Positions 47,549-56,287 of a stretch of DNA of 64,000 bases are shown piece by piece. Position numbers and translations under genes: made by a program. Below the pieces are notes generated by a model. It saw only the letters and a program-made list of their open reading frames with translations. It searched no databases and was not told the origin of the DNA. Position 1 is the stretch's first letter. Each line of letters starts with the position of its first letter. Origin of the DNA: Lacticaseibacillus rhamnosus (GTDB taxonomy: Bacteria > Bacillota > Bacilli > Lactobacillales > Lactobacillaceae). The stretch covers positions 434,001 through 498,000 of the forward strand of contig NZ_LR134331.1 in assembly GCF_900636965.1 (NCBI RefSeq). Direction: 5' to 3'.

Positions 47549-47842
47549 ATGATGGTTAAAGTATTAGTTGCATGTCGTGCAGGGGTTGGATCCAGCTTAA
47601 TGTTAAAGATCAAGTTAAATGAGGTTATCTCTGAGCATAAGTGGAACTTAGAAGTTATTCATTCGTCACTGGATGAATTAAGTAGTTTTGACGGACCAAT
47701 TGTTGTGACACTAAGTGATGTCGCAGAGGAATTAAAAGAAGAAGGGATCCATAAAGAAATTGTCGGTATCAGGAATCTACTAGATAAAAATGAAATTTAT
47801 ACAAAGGTCTCAAAAGCATTACAAGATGTTGGCGTTAATTAG
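47549..47842 (+). CDS. PTS ascorbate-family EIIB (second system)
   Basis: 97 residues from the ATG at 47549 (AAGGAG 6 nt upstream); an earlier in-frame GTG at 47543 lies inside the ribosome site. Phospho-Cys9 is in VLVACRAGVGSSLM. Normal length for UlaB-type proteins. Confidence 0.85.
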   Translation: MMVKVLVACRAGVGSSLMLKIKLNEVISEHKWNLEVIHSSLDELSSFDGPIVVTLSDVAEELKEEGIHKEIVGIRNLLDKNEIYTKVSKALQDVGVN

Positions 47843-47866
47843 CGGCGTTAAGATGGGGGATCAATT

Positions 47867-49126
47867 ATGAAGTTCTTAGTTAGTCTGCTTTCCACACCAG
47901 CAATGCTTTTGGCTGTTGTTTCGATGATAGGTTTAATTTCACAGCGGAAAAATCCAACCGAGGTTTTCACTGGTACTGCTAAAACAGCAATTGGTTTTTT
48001 AATCTTTGGAATTGGTGCCACTACGATGACTGGCACACTGCAAAATTTCAACAAGCTTTTTACAGAAGGGTTTCATATCAATGGGGTTATTGCTTCACCT
48101 GAAGCTGCGACTGCCCTTGCCCAAGACAAGTTTGGTTTTGCTGTGTCGATGACCTTGATTATTGGCTTCATCATGAACCTAGTGTTTGCCCGTATTACAC
48201 CATTTAAAAACGTGTTTTTCACCGGTGGACATAGTCTCTTTTTTGCTTGTGTGCTTGCCTTGGTGATGAAGGCAAATGGGTTCAATAATACGTGGACAAT
48301 TGTTGTTGGAGGGACGATATTAGGCTTTTGTTCTGCAGCTTTACCACAATTATGTCAGCCGTTTATGCGAAAAATTACCGGTGGAGACTTTCAAGCAATC
48401 GGACATTTTAACATGTTTGGTTATGCACTTTCCGGCTTGCTTGGCAACTTTTTTAAAAAACATGTTGATGATACAACAGAAAACATTAAGTTCCCTAAAG
48501 CGTTGTCTTTCTTCAAAGATTTTCTGATGGGCTTTGCTTTTGTAATGCTGATTTTATTCTATATTGCCGCGATTGCTGCTGGAAAACCAGCTGTCATGAA
48601 GATCTCTGGTGGCGTTGATTGGTTAGTCTTTCCGCTCATTCAGGCACTGACATGTACTGCTGGGATCTCGGTTTTGATGACTGGTGTTCGGATGTTTCTA
48701 GCTGAAATCACTGCCGCATTCAACGCTTTTGCGGAGAAATTTATTCCAGGATCGCGACCGGCACTTGATGTCCCAACGATTTTTCCGTTTGCACCAACTG
48801 CGGTTCTTGTAGGCTTCTTAAGCTCTTATGCAGCAGGACTGATTGGTGTTGGCATCATGATTGCCTTTCACTTCGATATGGTTATCATCCCGGCAGCACA
48901 TATCTGTTTCTTCTCTGGCGGAACCGCTGCGATTTTTGGCAATTCTACAGGAGGATGGCGTGGGGCAGTTTTCGGCTCATTCATCGTTGGCCTGTTACTT
49001 GTTTTCTTACCGGTGTTACTATATCCTGCAATTTCAAGTATGGGTGTTTCAACGGCTATGTTCCCGAATGTTGATTATAACGTGGTAGGCTCCTTACTCA
49101 ATAGCATTTTAGGCCTGTTTCATTAG
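47867..49126 (+). CDS. PTS ascorbate-family EIIC permease (second system)
   Basis: 419 residues, UlaA/SgaT fold: GLISQRKNPTEVFTGTAKTAIGF near the N terminus in pieces, KISGGVDWLVF, FLAEITAAFNAFAEKFIPGS and FGNSTGGWRGAVFGS. Because the downstream enzymes are KDG/KDPG-type lyases, its substrate may be an acid sugar or a precursor of a 2-keto-3-deoxy acid rather than ascorbate. Confidence 0.87.
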   Translation: MKFLVSLLSTPAMLLAVVSMIGLISQRKNPTEVFTGTAKTAIGFLIFGIGATTMTGTLQNFNKLFTEGFHINGVIASPEAATALAQDKFGFAVSMTLIIGFIMNLVFARITPFKNVFFTGGHSLFFACVLALVMKANGFNNTWTIVVGGTILGFCSAALPQLCQPFMRKITGGDFQAIGHFNMFGYALSGLLGNFFKKHVDDTTENIKFPKALSFFKDFLMGFAFVMLILFYIAAIAAGKPAVMKISGGVDWLVFPLIQALTCTAGISVLMTGVRMFLAEITAAFNAFAEKFIPGSRPALDVPTIFPFAPTAVLVGFLSSYAAGLIGVGIMIAFHFDMVIIPAAHICFFSGGTAAIFGNSTGGWRGAVFGSFIVGLLLVFLPVLLYPAISSMGVSTAMFPNVDYNVVGSLLNSILGLFH

Positions 49127-49164
49127 TGCCAGTTGATTAGTGAATGAGAAGAGGGATAAACAAA

Positions 49165-50064
49165 ATGGCACCTTTATCAGGTATCTTAGTTGCGATGGTA
49201 ACACCTTTAGACGATGATCAGGAAATCAGCTTTAAAAGAACAGATCGGTTGTTGGATCGTTTATTAACTGAAGAGATTGCGGGCATTTTCATTTTAGGAA
49301 CAAATGGTGAGGCTTACGTCTTAGCGGAGAATGAAAAGTTGGCATTTGCAGAACATGTTATCGACTATGTCCATGGTCGAACCAAAGTACTTGTAGGAAC
49401 AGGTTTGAACGGAACAGCGGAAACCATTCGCTTCAGTCAAAAGATAGCATCTTTAAAACCAGACGCAATTACCTTGGTTGCTCCTTCATTTGTTGCTCCC
49501 TCGCAGCAGGAACTTGTTGATCATTTTGCTGCCATAATCCACGCGGTTGATATACCTGTTCTACTGTACAATATGCCAGCAAAAACGGGCATTAACATTG
49601 AGCCTGCCTCATTAAAACAGTTGTCAAAATATAAGAACTTAATCGGTATAAAAGATAGCTCGGGAAAGTGGGAGAATTTTGACGGTTATCTAGCCAATCG
49701 CCCCGAACGGCCATTCTCAGTTATTATGGGCTCTGACGGTCGCATTCTTGAAAGCTTTCAGCACGGCGGTAATGCGGCTATTGCAAGTACAGCCAATCTC
49801 CTGACGGCTAACAATGTAGCGTTGTATCACGCATTTGTTAATGACAATATTGAAAAAGCCCAGAAATTTCAGGATCGGATTCAGGCCCTTAGAAGTGTCT
49901 TGCATAAAGCGACGATACCCGTATCGCTTAAGACAGCACTCAATATTGCAGGTATTACGGTCGGACCAGCAAGACTGCCTGCAAAGATGCCACGAGAACA
50001 GGATGCGTTATACCAAGAGATTGGTGATGTGATCAAGGAATATGAACTTCAGGGCATTATTTAG
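49165..50064 (+). CDS. DapA-family Schiff-base aldolase/lyase
   Basis: 299 residues from the ATG at 49165 (AGAGGGA upstream). TIM-barrel of the dihydrodipicolinate synthase / N-acetylneuraminate lyase / KDG aldolase family: GILVAMVTPLDDD, ILGTNGEAYVL, the Tyr in VLLYNMPAKTG and the Schiff-base Lys in LIGIKDSSGKW. The context of PTS genes and a KDPG aldolase argues for a catabolic 2-keto-3-deoxy acid lyase, not lysine synthesis. Confidence 0.83.
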   Translation: MAPLSGILVAMVTPLDDDQEISFKRTDRLLDRLLTEEIAGIFILGTNGEAYVLAENEKLAFAEHVIDYVHGRTKVLVGTGLNGTAETIRFSQKIASLKPDAITLVAPSFVAPSQQELVDHFAAIIHAVDIPVLLYNMPAKTGINIEPASLKQLSKYKNLIGIKDSSGKWENFDGYLANRPERPFSVIMGSDGRILESFQHGGNAAIASTANLLTANNVALYHAFVNDNIEKAQKFQDRIQALRSVLHKATIPVSLKTALNIAGITVGPARLPAKMPREQDALYQEIGDVIKEYELQGII

Positions 50065-50078
50065 CAAAGGAGAACGCA

Positions 50079-50714
50079 TTGAAAAAATTTGACTTAATCC
50101 AAAGAATTCTAGCTAGTGGCGCGCTTGCAGTTGTACGCGCAAAGCCAAAGCGAGTGTTGGAAATTGCAGAAGGTATTGTTGGCGGCGGCATTCCCGTAAT
50201 GGAAATTAGTTATACTAACTCGGATGCGCCAGAAGCAATAGATCTTGTGCATCAACGTTTGGGTGACAGAATTCTGGTTGGCGCGGGGACTGTGAACAAT
50301 GGTGCGACTGCAAAGGATGCTATTTCGCACGGTGTAGGCTTTTTATACTCCCCTATCTTTGATCAGGAGGTCATGAGCTTAGCAAACGAATATCAGATTC
50401 CTTACGCACCAGGCTGCTCAACTGTTACCGAAGCGGTGCACGCCATGAGAGCAGGGGCAACGTTCATTAAATACTTTCCTTATGGTGGATTATTGGGGCC
50501 GGATATTATTAAGACAATCAAGACGCCAATTCCCGAGATGCCATTGTTAGAATCAGGTGGTGTTGATGCTAGCAATGTCCAGCAGTGGTTTAAGGCAGGG
50601 GTCGAGGTTGTAGGCATTGGCAGTGCCTTATCAAAAGGTACTAGTCAGGAAATCGAAGCAAGTGCACAGGCTATTCGCCAAGAAATTGACGCGTTTCGGT
50701 CGGCAGCTAAATAA
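50079..50714 (+). CDS. eda: KDPG/KHG-family aldolase
   Basis: 211-residue class I aldolase. Catalytic Glu in VMEISYT and Schiff-base Lys in FIKYFPYGG; GAGTVNNGATAKDAI and APGCSTVTEA are family motifs. The TTG start has AAAGGAGA 5 nt upstream. It would cleave 2-keto-3-deoxy-6-phosphogluconate or a relative to pyruvate and a triose phosphate. It is unusual to find it directly beside a DapA-type lyase. Confidence 0.87.
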   Translation: MKKFDLIQRILASGALAVVRAKPKRVLEIAEGIVGGGIPVMEISYTNSDAPEAIDLVHQRLGDRILVGAGTVNNGATAKDAISHGVGFLYSPIFDQEVMSLANEYQIPYAPGCSTVTEAVHAMRAGATFIKYFPYGGLLGPDIIKTIKTPIPEMPLLESGGVDASNVQQWFKAGVEVVGIGSALSKGTSQEIEASAQAIRQEIDAFRSAAK

Positions 50715-50722
50715 AGCGTTAG

Positions 50723-50752
50723 GGCTAGGCAAAATTGGCTTAGCCTTTTTCG
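50723..50752 (+). terminator. Rho-independent terminator after the aldolase
   Basis: GGGCTAGGC pairs with GCTTAGCC-type sequence over about 8 bp, followed by TTTTT. The regulator gene follows closely with its own ribosome site. Confidence 0.75.
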
Positions 50753-50775
50753 CATTAGGAAAGGAGGAAGAATGG

Positions 50776-52845
50776 ATGCTTGATATAAAGCAATTACAAA
50801 TCATCGACACAATGATTCAGAATCCTATTTTGACTAAGACTAGATTAAGCGAGGAACTCGACTTTACAAATCGTCAAATAGATTATGCAATCGAAAAGCT
50901 GAACCAGCAGCTTGTAGATAACAAAATGCCGCAGATTGATGTTGATGGCGCATATATTAATGTCCCGAGTGAGTCGTATCAATACTTACTGAATTTACGC
51001 GCCTCTGAAAATCTGACAGCACTCTCCGGTTATGTTCTAAGCAACTCAGAACGCCAATTGTTTCTTGCACTGCTATTGGCTTGCCATAAAGGGTATTTAG
51101 CGCTTATACATCTTCAAGATTACTTGCAGGTAAGTCAGTCGACCATATCCAAGGATCTTAGAGTGCTGGAGCAACGACTCCTGAACTTTCAGCTTAGAAT
51201 TCATTATGATCGTCGTTCGGGCTACAGGCTAGAAGGCTCTGAGGATAAGATACGAAGCTTTATGATTAAGTTAGTTTCTAAACAGTTGTTTAAAAACCAT
51301 GCTGATTTGTTAACGACATGTGCTCAATTGATTCAGCAGGTTGATGTCAGTGCCAAACTGACGCAAATTTCAAAGCTGGCTCATGCCAGCGAAATTGATT
51401 TTGTGGAAAATCGTTTTCTTGAATTTGGCTATATCTTTATCTTTATGTTGGCGCGGTTGCGGATTAAGAAGGATTATTTACCTGCTCGGGCACAAAAGAT
51501 GAATATACAGAGCACTCGGGAATATGAGCTTGCTGAATCTTTGTTGAACAACGAAGGCATTCATAATATTACCGCAACAGAGTATCTAACAACGATTATT
51601 TTATGTCTTAGCATTGGTGGCTTAGAGAATATGCGGGCAGATCGCAACATCTTTTCGGTTACCAATCAATTTGTCCAGAGGTTTTCAGACGTTTCTGGGA
51701 TCGTCTTTGCAGATAATCATAAGGTTACTAGACAAATGTTCACTCATTTTAGATCAATGTATTATCGATTACAGTTTGGGTATCCTATTACGAATCCCTT
51801 AACGGAACAGGTGATCGAAAATTATGGGGAAGTTTTCACCTTAGTTGCTCAAGCTATCCAAACGTTTGAGGACATCCTTGGCAAAGTGCCTGATGATGAG
51901 ATTGCGTTTTTGACGATTCACCTGATTAGCTTTATCTACACAAGTGATAACTCGAAGAATGATTATGTAACAGCCGTCATTGTTTGTCCTAATGGCATTG
52001 GTAGTTCGGCCTTAGCCTATCTGCAATTAACCAGTTTGTTTCCTAATATAAAATTTCTGAAACCTTTTCGTTATGCAGATTTGGATAGTCACTTAGCTGA
52101 CGCAGACTTGATCTTTTCAACATTTTATAGGAGCGAGCTTTTTGCTAAAGGTAAACCATGTTTCATTATCAAGCCGATCATGTCAGCTGAGGAAAAATAT
52201 AATCTTATTCAGGAAGTCAACACTCGAATGTCATCAAGCACATTGACTATCCCCACGTTAAACTCCGTGATGGAAATTGTCGCACGAACTGTCAAGAATA
52301 CTAAGCAGTTAGGACAGATTCGCAGAGAACTGGATGTTAACTTGTTTAAGCCAAAAGTTCACCAAGAAAACATGAAGCTTACGTTGATTGATGTTTTAGA
52401 AGAGGAAGATATTCAATTGGGCGTCAAAGTCGATACGCCTGAAGAAGCCATTCGGATTGCTGCCAAGCCATTGAAGGCCAAAGGTGCAATCAATCAGCAC
52501 TATGTTGAAAAGATGATATCTCCTGATGATGGGCATTCTTTAGACGCTTATATTATTTCACCGGGCGTTGCACTGCCGCATACAGATCCTAAAAATGGTG
52601 CACAAAGAGTCGCTATAGGTATAACGACTTTAGAGAAACCCGTTTTCTTTAGCCAAGCAAAAAGCGAAAAAGTAAAATTCATCTTTGTGTTAAGCGCGGT
52701 TAACCCTACTGACCACTTGATGGTGTTACAAGATTTAATGGATTTGTTGGGCGATGCCAATTTTATGAAACTGTTAGCAGATAAGAAGACAGATTCGCGA
52801 AAGGTAATGCAGTATTTACGTGAAAAGAAAGTAAAACAGAGTTGA
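50776..52845 (+). CDS. PRD-domain regulator with EIIB and ascorbate-type EIIA domains
   Basis: 689 residues from the ATG at 50776, which follows AAAGGAGG; the longer frame back to 50617 overlaps the aldolase and is rejected. Order: HTH (TRLSEELDFTNRQIDYAIEK), second HTH (LQDYLQVSQSTISKDLRVLE), two PRD-like domains between about 190 and 395, EIIB with Cys404 in VIVCPNGIGSS, EIIA with His602 in GVALPHTDPK. The EIIA part resembles the EIIA proteins of the ascorbate PTS family, so the regulator likely reads the phosphorylation state of the operon's own PTS. Confidence 0.87.
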   Translation: MLDIKQLQIIDTMIQNPILTKTRLSEELDFTNRQIDYAIEKLNQQLVDNKMPQIDVDGAYINVPSESYQYLLNLRASENLTALSGYVLSNSERQLFLALLLACHKGYLALIHLQDYLQVSQSTISKDLRVLEQRLLNFQLRIHYDRRSGYRLEGSEDKIRSFMIKLVSKQLFKNHADLLTTCAQLIQQVDVSAKLTQISKLAHASEIDFVENRFLEFGYIFIFMLARLRIKKDYLPARAQKMNIQSTREYELAESLLNNEGIHNITATEYLTTIILCLSIGGLENMRADRNIFSVTNQFVQRFSDVSGIVFADNHKVTRQMFTHFRSMYYRLQFGYPITNPLTEQVIENYGEVFTLVAQAIQTFEDILGKVPDDEIAFLTIHLISFIYTSDNSKNDYVTAVIVCPNGIGSSALAYLQLTSLFPNIKFLKPFRYADLDSHLADADLIFSTFYRSELFAKGKPCFIIKPIMSAEEKYNLIQEVNTRMSSSTLTIPTLNSVMEIVARTVKNTKQLGQIRRELDVNLFKPKVHQENMKLTLIDVLEEEDIQLGVKVDTPEEAIRIAAKPLKAKGAINQHYVEKMISPDDGHSLDAYIISPGVALPHTDPKNGAQRVAIGITTLEKPVFFSQAKSEKVKFIFVLSAVNPTDHLMVLQDLMDLLGDANFMKLLADKKTDSRKVMQYLREKKVKQS

Positions 52846-52862
52846 TGAGCGCGACTGTTGTA

Positions 52863-53180
52863 CTAAAACTTTATCCATTCCGCCATCCCCTCAATAACCG
52901 GCTTCACCGTCTCACCACGAGCTGTCAACCGATAAACAGTAGTCAGAGGTTCTTGCGAGAGAATCTCTTTTTGAATTAGGCCATCAGTGCATAGTGCCGC
53001 GAGTTGGCGAGCTAACATGCGAGTTGAACAAGGTGGAATGCTGGCGTTTAGTTCACCGAAGTGCCACTTAGCTTGTTGGGTGAAGCGGTACAGAATGATT
53101 GCTTTCCATTTGCCGGAGATGGCTTGTAGTAGCTGGGTTGCTGGACATTTTTTTGCGGTGGTCGATGTGCAAGCTGGCAT
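52863..53180 (-). CDS. HxlR/DUF24-family transcriptional regulator, possible thiol sensor
   Basis: 105-residue winged-helix protein. The family core is LLQAISGKWKAIILYRF, HFGELNASIPPCSTRMLARQLAAL. It has Cys4 and Cys12 (KKCPATQ), at the place where the redox Cys of YodB/HypR-type regulators lies. Divergent from a nitroreductase, which is the layout of B. subtilis hypR-hypO. AAAGGAG lies upstream. Confidence 0.8.
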   Translation of the reverse strand: MPACTSTTAKKCPATQLLQAISGKWKAIILYRFTQQAKWHFGELNASIPPCSTRMLARQLAALCTDGLIQKEILSQEPLTTVYRLTARGETVKPVIEGMAEWIKF

Positions 53181-53242
53181 TTAAAGACGGCTCCTTTCGA
53201 TACTAGTGACAAAAAGTGCAGTATTGTGGCGATGTGTCAGTC

Positions 53243-53251
53243 ATTATACCA
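53243..53251 (-). promoter_or_regulatory. Extended -10 of the HxlR gene
   Basis: On the minus strand TGGTATAAT is a perfect -10 hexamer with the TGn extension, about 63 bp before the start codon. No clear -35 is seen. Confidence 0.45.
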
Positions 53252-53318
53252 TTAACGAAACACAGGAAACGATTGACCTGTGACGATGCTTAGTCTCTTA
53301 TTGAAAGGATGTTTTTCA

Positions 53319-53963
53319 GTGAATTCGATTGCCCCTTATTATCAGCGGCACTCTACTCGGTTGTTTACTGACCAACCAGTACCGCGAGAAACGCTTACGG
53401 AAGTTATTCGAACGGCTAATCATGCACCTTCATGGGAAAACTCACAGCCGTGGAAGGTTTACCTGGCGATTGGCAAGACAGCAAATGCCATTCGGGCCGA
53501 GCATTTTAAGGCTGTTCAGGCTCATCGGAAAAGTTGGACTGAGGTGACGCCGCCGCTTGCTTGGCAAAAAACAGCGCAGGCAAATATTGATCATTGGCAA
53601 GCCTCCACAGCTAATTTCTTCAATGAAACCGAAGCACATGCATTTCATCAGGCGGGGCCGATGCTTTATCGTGCTCCGGCGTTAATTTATTTAACCATCC
53701 CGCGGGCTGCTTCGGCGTATTCAGCTTATGATGCAGGTGCGTTTGGTTATGGGGTACTTTTGGCTGCTGCTGCGAATGGGCTTGGGTCAATACCTGCTTA
53801 TGAGATCATTCGTTATCCCGAAGAAATTCACGCGCATTTTGATATTCCGGATGATGAGGTCTTGTTGATGGGAATTGCCATCGGTTATCCAGCGAAAAGT
53901 AAAATCAACGAATTACGCACAGATCGCCGTTCGCTAGGTGACTTTGTGCAAATAAGTGACTAG
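53319..53963 (+). CDS. Nitroreductase-family NAD(P)H:FMN oxidoreductase
   Basis: 214 residues from the GTG at 53319 (GAAAGGATG upstream); earlier in-frame codons lack a ribosome site. FMN-binding motifs: RHSTRLFTDQPV, NHAPSWENSQPWKV, GAFGYGVLLAAAANGLGSIP and LLMGIAIGYPA. It reduces quinones, nitro compounds or other electrophiles. Divergent from the DUF24 regulator and probably induced by oxidants or electrophiles through it. Confidence 0.85.
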   Translation: MNSIAPYYQRHSTRLFTDQPVPRETLTEVIRTANHAPSWENSQPWKVYLAIGKTANAIRAEHFKAVQAHRKSWTEVTPPLAWQKTAQANIDHWQASTANFFNETEAHAFHQAGPMLYRAPALIYLTIPRAASAYSAYDAGAFGYGVLLAAAANGLGSIPAYEIIRYPEEIHAHFDIPDDEVLLMGIAIGYPAKSKINELRTDRRSLGDFVQISD

Positions 53964-53998
53964 TCAAACTGCCCTGAGCTTAGTAGCAATGCTGTTTT

Positions 53999-54736
53999 TT
54001 AAACTCCATCCCCACCTAACCCTTCATCCCACCCAGCTTGCAGCCGATACTCCTCTTCCCCAACAACCTGCTTAGCCCCAAAATAAGCCTCCCGTTGATG
54101 CGTCGTGTTCATCAGTGTCCGAGCCATCGTCGCAGTGACCACAATGTGATGTTGTTGCTGGGCATCCTTTGTCAGCGGCAAGTTGCCTTCAGCGATGCGT
54201 GCCAGTTGACTGATAACGTCCATCAGCAAGTTGCTGCCGGCTAAGATTTCCCCAAAACGTGCGGTGTGATACGTGGTGGGTAAGGTAAGTGTGCGGCCTT
54301 TTTGGAAGCGGACGGTGACGATTCGGTGATGCTGCCGGTTTGTGATGGCGTAATCAACAAGCCGGTGGGTCGCGATCCAACCGACATTGCGGTGATCGGG
54401 AGCCGCTAGCGGCATGAAGGCATAGCATGGACCGGTGAGCATCTTGGGCAGTTTTTTGGCGGTCCCGTGATATAATTTTTGCACGATAACTTGGCGCATC
54501 GTTGGGGAGTAAACCGAACTGTTTTCGTGCGAACGAATGAAGCCTAACGTCGATGGCTTGATCAGGTGTGCCGCAGTGGCCGTGAGTATCAGCGTTTTTC
54601 GGGGAAGGAAAGACGCTGGTAAAGGGAGAATCGCCAAAATCTCCTTTAACGGCAACTGCGAGGCGTCTGATGCTATCGCGTTACGGGCGAGTTCAGTCAC
54701 GAGACAGTCGGGATCATCTGGAGCGGTTTTGACCAT
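53999..54736 (-). CDS. comK: ComK-like competence transcription factor
   Basis: 245 residues. The central part matches the pattern of Bacillus ComK: CYAFMPLAAPDHRNVGWIATH against the ComK stretch FPTLSS...CGWISH, then a VTFxNGxTxxLPxSY-type segment (VRFQKGRTLTLPTTYHTARF). ComK of B. subtilis is about 190 residues; this protein has extra N-terminal and C-terminal parts. The start has a poor ribosome site, so a shorter form is possible. It would activate DNA-uptake genes; a sigma factor gene lies 720 bp away on the other strand. Confidence 0.65.
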   Translation of the reverse strand: MVKTAPDDPDCLVTELARNAIASDASQLPLKEILAILPLPASFLPRKTLILTATAAHLIKPSTLGFIRSHENSSVYSPTMRQVIVQKLYHGTAKKLPKMLTGPCYAFMPLAAPDHRNVGWIATHRLVDYAITNRQHHRIVTVRFQKGRTLTLPTTYHTARFGEILAGSNLLMDVISQLARIAEGNLPLTKDAQQQHHIVVTATMARTLMNTTHQREAYFGAKQVVGEEEYRLQAGWDEGLGGDGV

Positions 54737-54949
54737 AGCCGCGTTATGTATGGCTCAATTTTAGTTTAAACTTATGCTAATTAAAAGCTAAAAATGTTAA
54801 ACGCGGTGAATTTATGGTACGAAATTGCGACAGGTGTTCAGGAAATGGCAACAAATTGTCTAGTATTGGCTGATTTTATCGAGCTTAGGAGGTAATTGGG
54901 CGAGGAGCGAGGTGGGTGTGTTATGTATGAAGCTGCCTTTTTGGTGTGA

Positions 54950-54977
54950 GCGTGAGTCAGCCCAGGTTGGCTCACGC
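54950..54977. other. Hairpin in the comK-sigma gap
   Basis: GCGTGAG and CTCACGC are perfect 7-bp arms around a 14-nt loop, with no T tract. Function unknown. The whole gap 54737-55461 has no credible gene. Confidence 0.4.
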
Positions 54978-55024
54978 GTTATGGTGTGACGTGACAAGGT
55001 AACTGAAAAAGTCGATACTTAATG

Positions 55025-55063
55025 AAAAACGCGTCCGGCTGCGACACCCGGATGCGTTTTTTG
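55025..55063. terminator. Bidirectional terminator in the comK-sigma gap
   Basis: AAAACGCGTCCGG and CCGGATGCGTTTTTT form a 13-bp stem with one mismatch and A and T tracts on the two sides. No coding gene ends here, so it must close a non-coding or leader transcript, or insulate the neighbours. Confidence 0.8.
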
Positions 55064-55103
55064 ATGGGCGTGAGCCGGCGTGGTTAGGGATCGGAGTATA
55101 AGT

Positions 55104-55149
55104 GGTCTTGGTCGTGATGACGGGGTTTTGGCCATTGCGACCAAGATCC
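55104..55149. other. Long-stem hairpin in the comK-sigma gap
   Basis: GGTCTTGGTCG (55104-55114) pairs with CGACCAAGATCC (55138-55149) with one bulge. It is placed between two terminators and could be the body of a small RNA. Confidence 0.4.
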
Positions 55150-55202
55150 TGACACGCAGATTCCTGTGCCGGTGAACACGTTAAGAAGCGTGTGTTTTGA
55201 TG

Positions 55203-55246
55203 GAAGTGCGATCCGATGAGGTGAAAAGTCGGGGAGCACTTTTTTA
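55203..55246 (+). terminator. Rho-independent terminator upstream of the sigma gene
   Basis: GAAGTGC pairs with GCACTT with inner TCCGA/TCGGG-type pairing, followed by TTTTTT. It points rightward, yet no plus-strand gene precedes it after comK, which is on the other strand. Confidence 0.7.
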
Positions 55247-55461
55247 AATGCAAAAAAAGTTAGCTGAAAATTTCGCGCAATTTATGTTTGAAAAGGCGAT
55301 AAACCCAGGCCTGCACAGATAAATACCCGCACTCACTAAATCGAAAGCTTGATAGAACAGGTTTTCACTCATCTGATTGCGACCAAGACGAATCACTGCT
55401 TGCCTCGTTAAACTAACCTTATCGATATCGAAACAAACAAGGCGCCGGATCGGATGAAGTG

Positions 55462-56007
55462 ATGGTAACAGAAGCGACAGGATTTGATTTTTTTCTTGCG
55501 CATCAAGGAGTGGTTTATGGGGCGTTGGCACGGTTGGGGATTCATCGTGGCCGCAGTGATTTTCAGGATTGGCGGGATGAAGGGATGTTGGTGTATCTCA
55601 ACTACTTCAACCGTTATCGCGAGCCGTTGGTGGATGAGACGGCAATCGCAAAGTTCAATAAGTTGGCGTGGCGCTTCGTGTTTCTGACCTTGATGCAGCG
55701 GCTGCAAAAAGCGCAGCATCGGCGGGAGTTGGAAAACGTACCGGCAAATACGACGCATATTCAAACGACCACGCTGGCGATGGCGCCGGGGAGCTTGCAA
55801 CAAGCGCTGGAATTGAAGTGGCAGTTGCAGCAGTTGCACAGGTTGTTAACCCCGATGGAACGCCATGTGTTGCAGTTGCGGTTAAGCGGATTGTCAGATG
55901 CTGCCATTGCCGCCCAGCTGCATGTCAGTCGGCAGCGGATTTTGCAGGTGCGCAAACGGGTGCAGGTAAAATACCGAGCGCTGAGTCAAAACTGTGCCTC
56001 GGTTTAA
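55462..56007 (+). CDS. Alternative sigma-70-family factor (ComX/SigH-like)
   Basis: 181 residues from the ATG at 55462 (GTG at 55459 also possible; the ribosome site is weak). The N-terminal half fits sigma region 2 (GVVYGALARLGI, DEGMLVYLNYFNRY). The C-terminal half is a clear region 4 helix-turn-helix: LTPMERHVLQLRLSGLSDAA and VSRQRILQVRKRVQ. No anti-sigma gene is seen. It lies near comK and is followed by a YvrJ-like and a lysozyme gene. It could be a competence sigma factor or a SigO-type factor with a small dedicated regulon. Confidence 0.72.
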   Translation: MVTEATGFDFFLAHQGVVYGALARLGIHRGRSDFQDWRDEGMLVYLNYFNRYREPLVDETAIAKFNKLAWRFVFLTLMQRLQKAQHRRELENVPANTTHIQTTTLAMAPGSLQQALELKWQLQQLHRLLTPMERHVLQLRLSGLSDAAIAAQLHVSRQRILQVRKRVQVKYRALSQNCASV

Positions 56008-56123
56008 ACAAAATAGTGTGCGCGATTGCGAGAGACAGTAGCAAAACGCTGCGTTCCTATCCGCATGCTGAAAATAGCTGCGAATCAGCGACAATCAATT
56101 AACTTTTATGGAGGATAACGCAA

Positions 56124-56276
56124 ATGGATAAAGAATTATTGACGTATGTATTAGATCAGGCAGTCGGTGTTGTCATTGCCGTGATTTTACTCACGCGTAT
56201 TGAACGGCGCCTCGACACGCTGATCACACATATCGAAACGTTCATGGCCAAGCTTGATGGCAAGCAATTACGGTAG
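56124..56276 (+). CDS. YvrJ-like 50-residue membrane protein
   Basis: Short ORF with a strong TGGAGGA site 8 nt before its ATG. It has a short N terminus, one hydrophobic helix (AVGVVIAVILLT), then charged residues RIERRLDTL and a coil-like tail. This layout is that of the YvrJ family. In B. subtilis, yvrJ is linked to the sigO-rsoA sigma genes, which makes the sigma neighbour notable. It is only 11 bp before the lysozyme gene, so a holin-like or anchoring role is conceivable; that is inference. Confidence 0.7.
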   Translation: MDKELLTYVLDQAVGVVIAVILLTRIERRLDTLITHIETFMAKLDGKQLR

Positions 56277-56287
56277 GAGGGGAAAAG

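Noticed and set aside
50617-50775. In-frame N-terminal extension of the PRD regulator
   Set aside because: It overlaps the aldolase gene in another frame and has no ribosome site, while AAAGGAGG sits at the right distance before the ATG at 50776.
54972-55531. Two minus-strand ORFs in the comK-sigma gap
   Set aside because: No ribosome sites, no recognisable domains, they run through clear terminator hairpins, and one overlaps the sigma gene.
56060-56090. TGCGAATC upstream of the YvrJ-like gene as a competence-sigma box
   Set aside because: It is similar to the streptococcal TACGAATA box only in part and occurs once; too weak without other targets for comparison.
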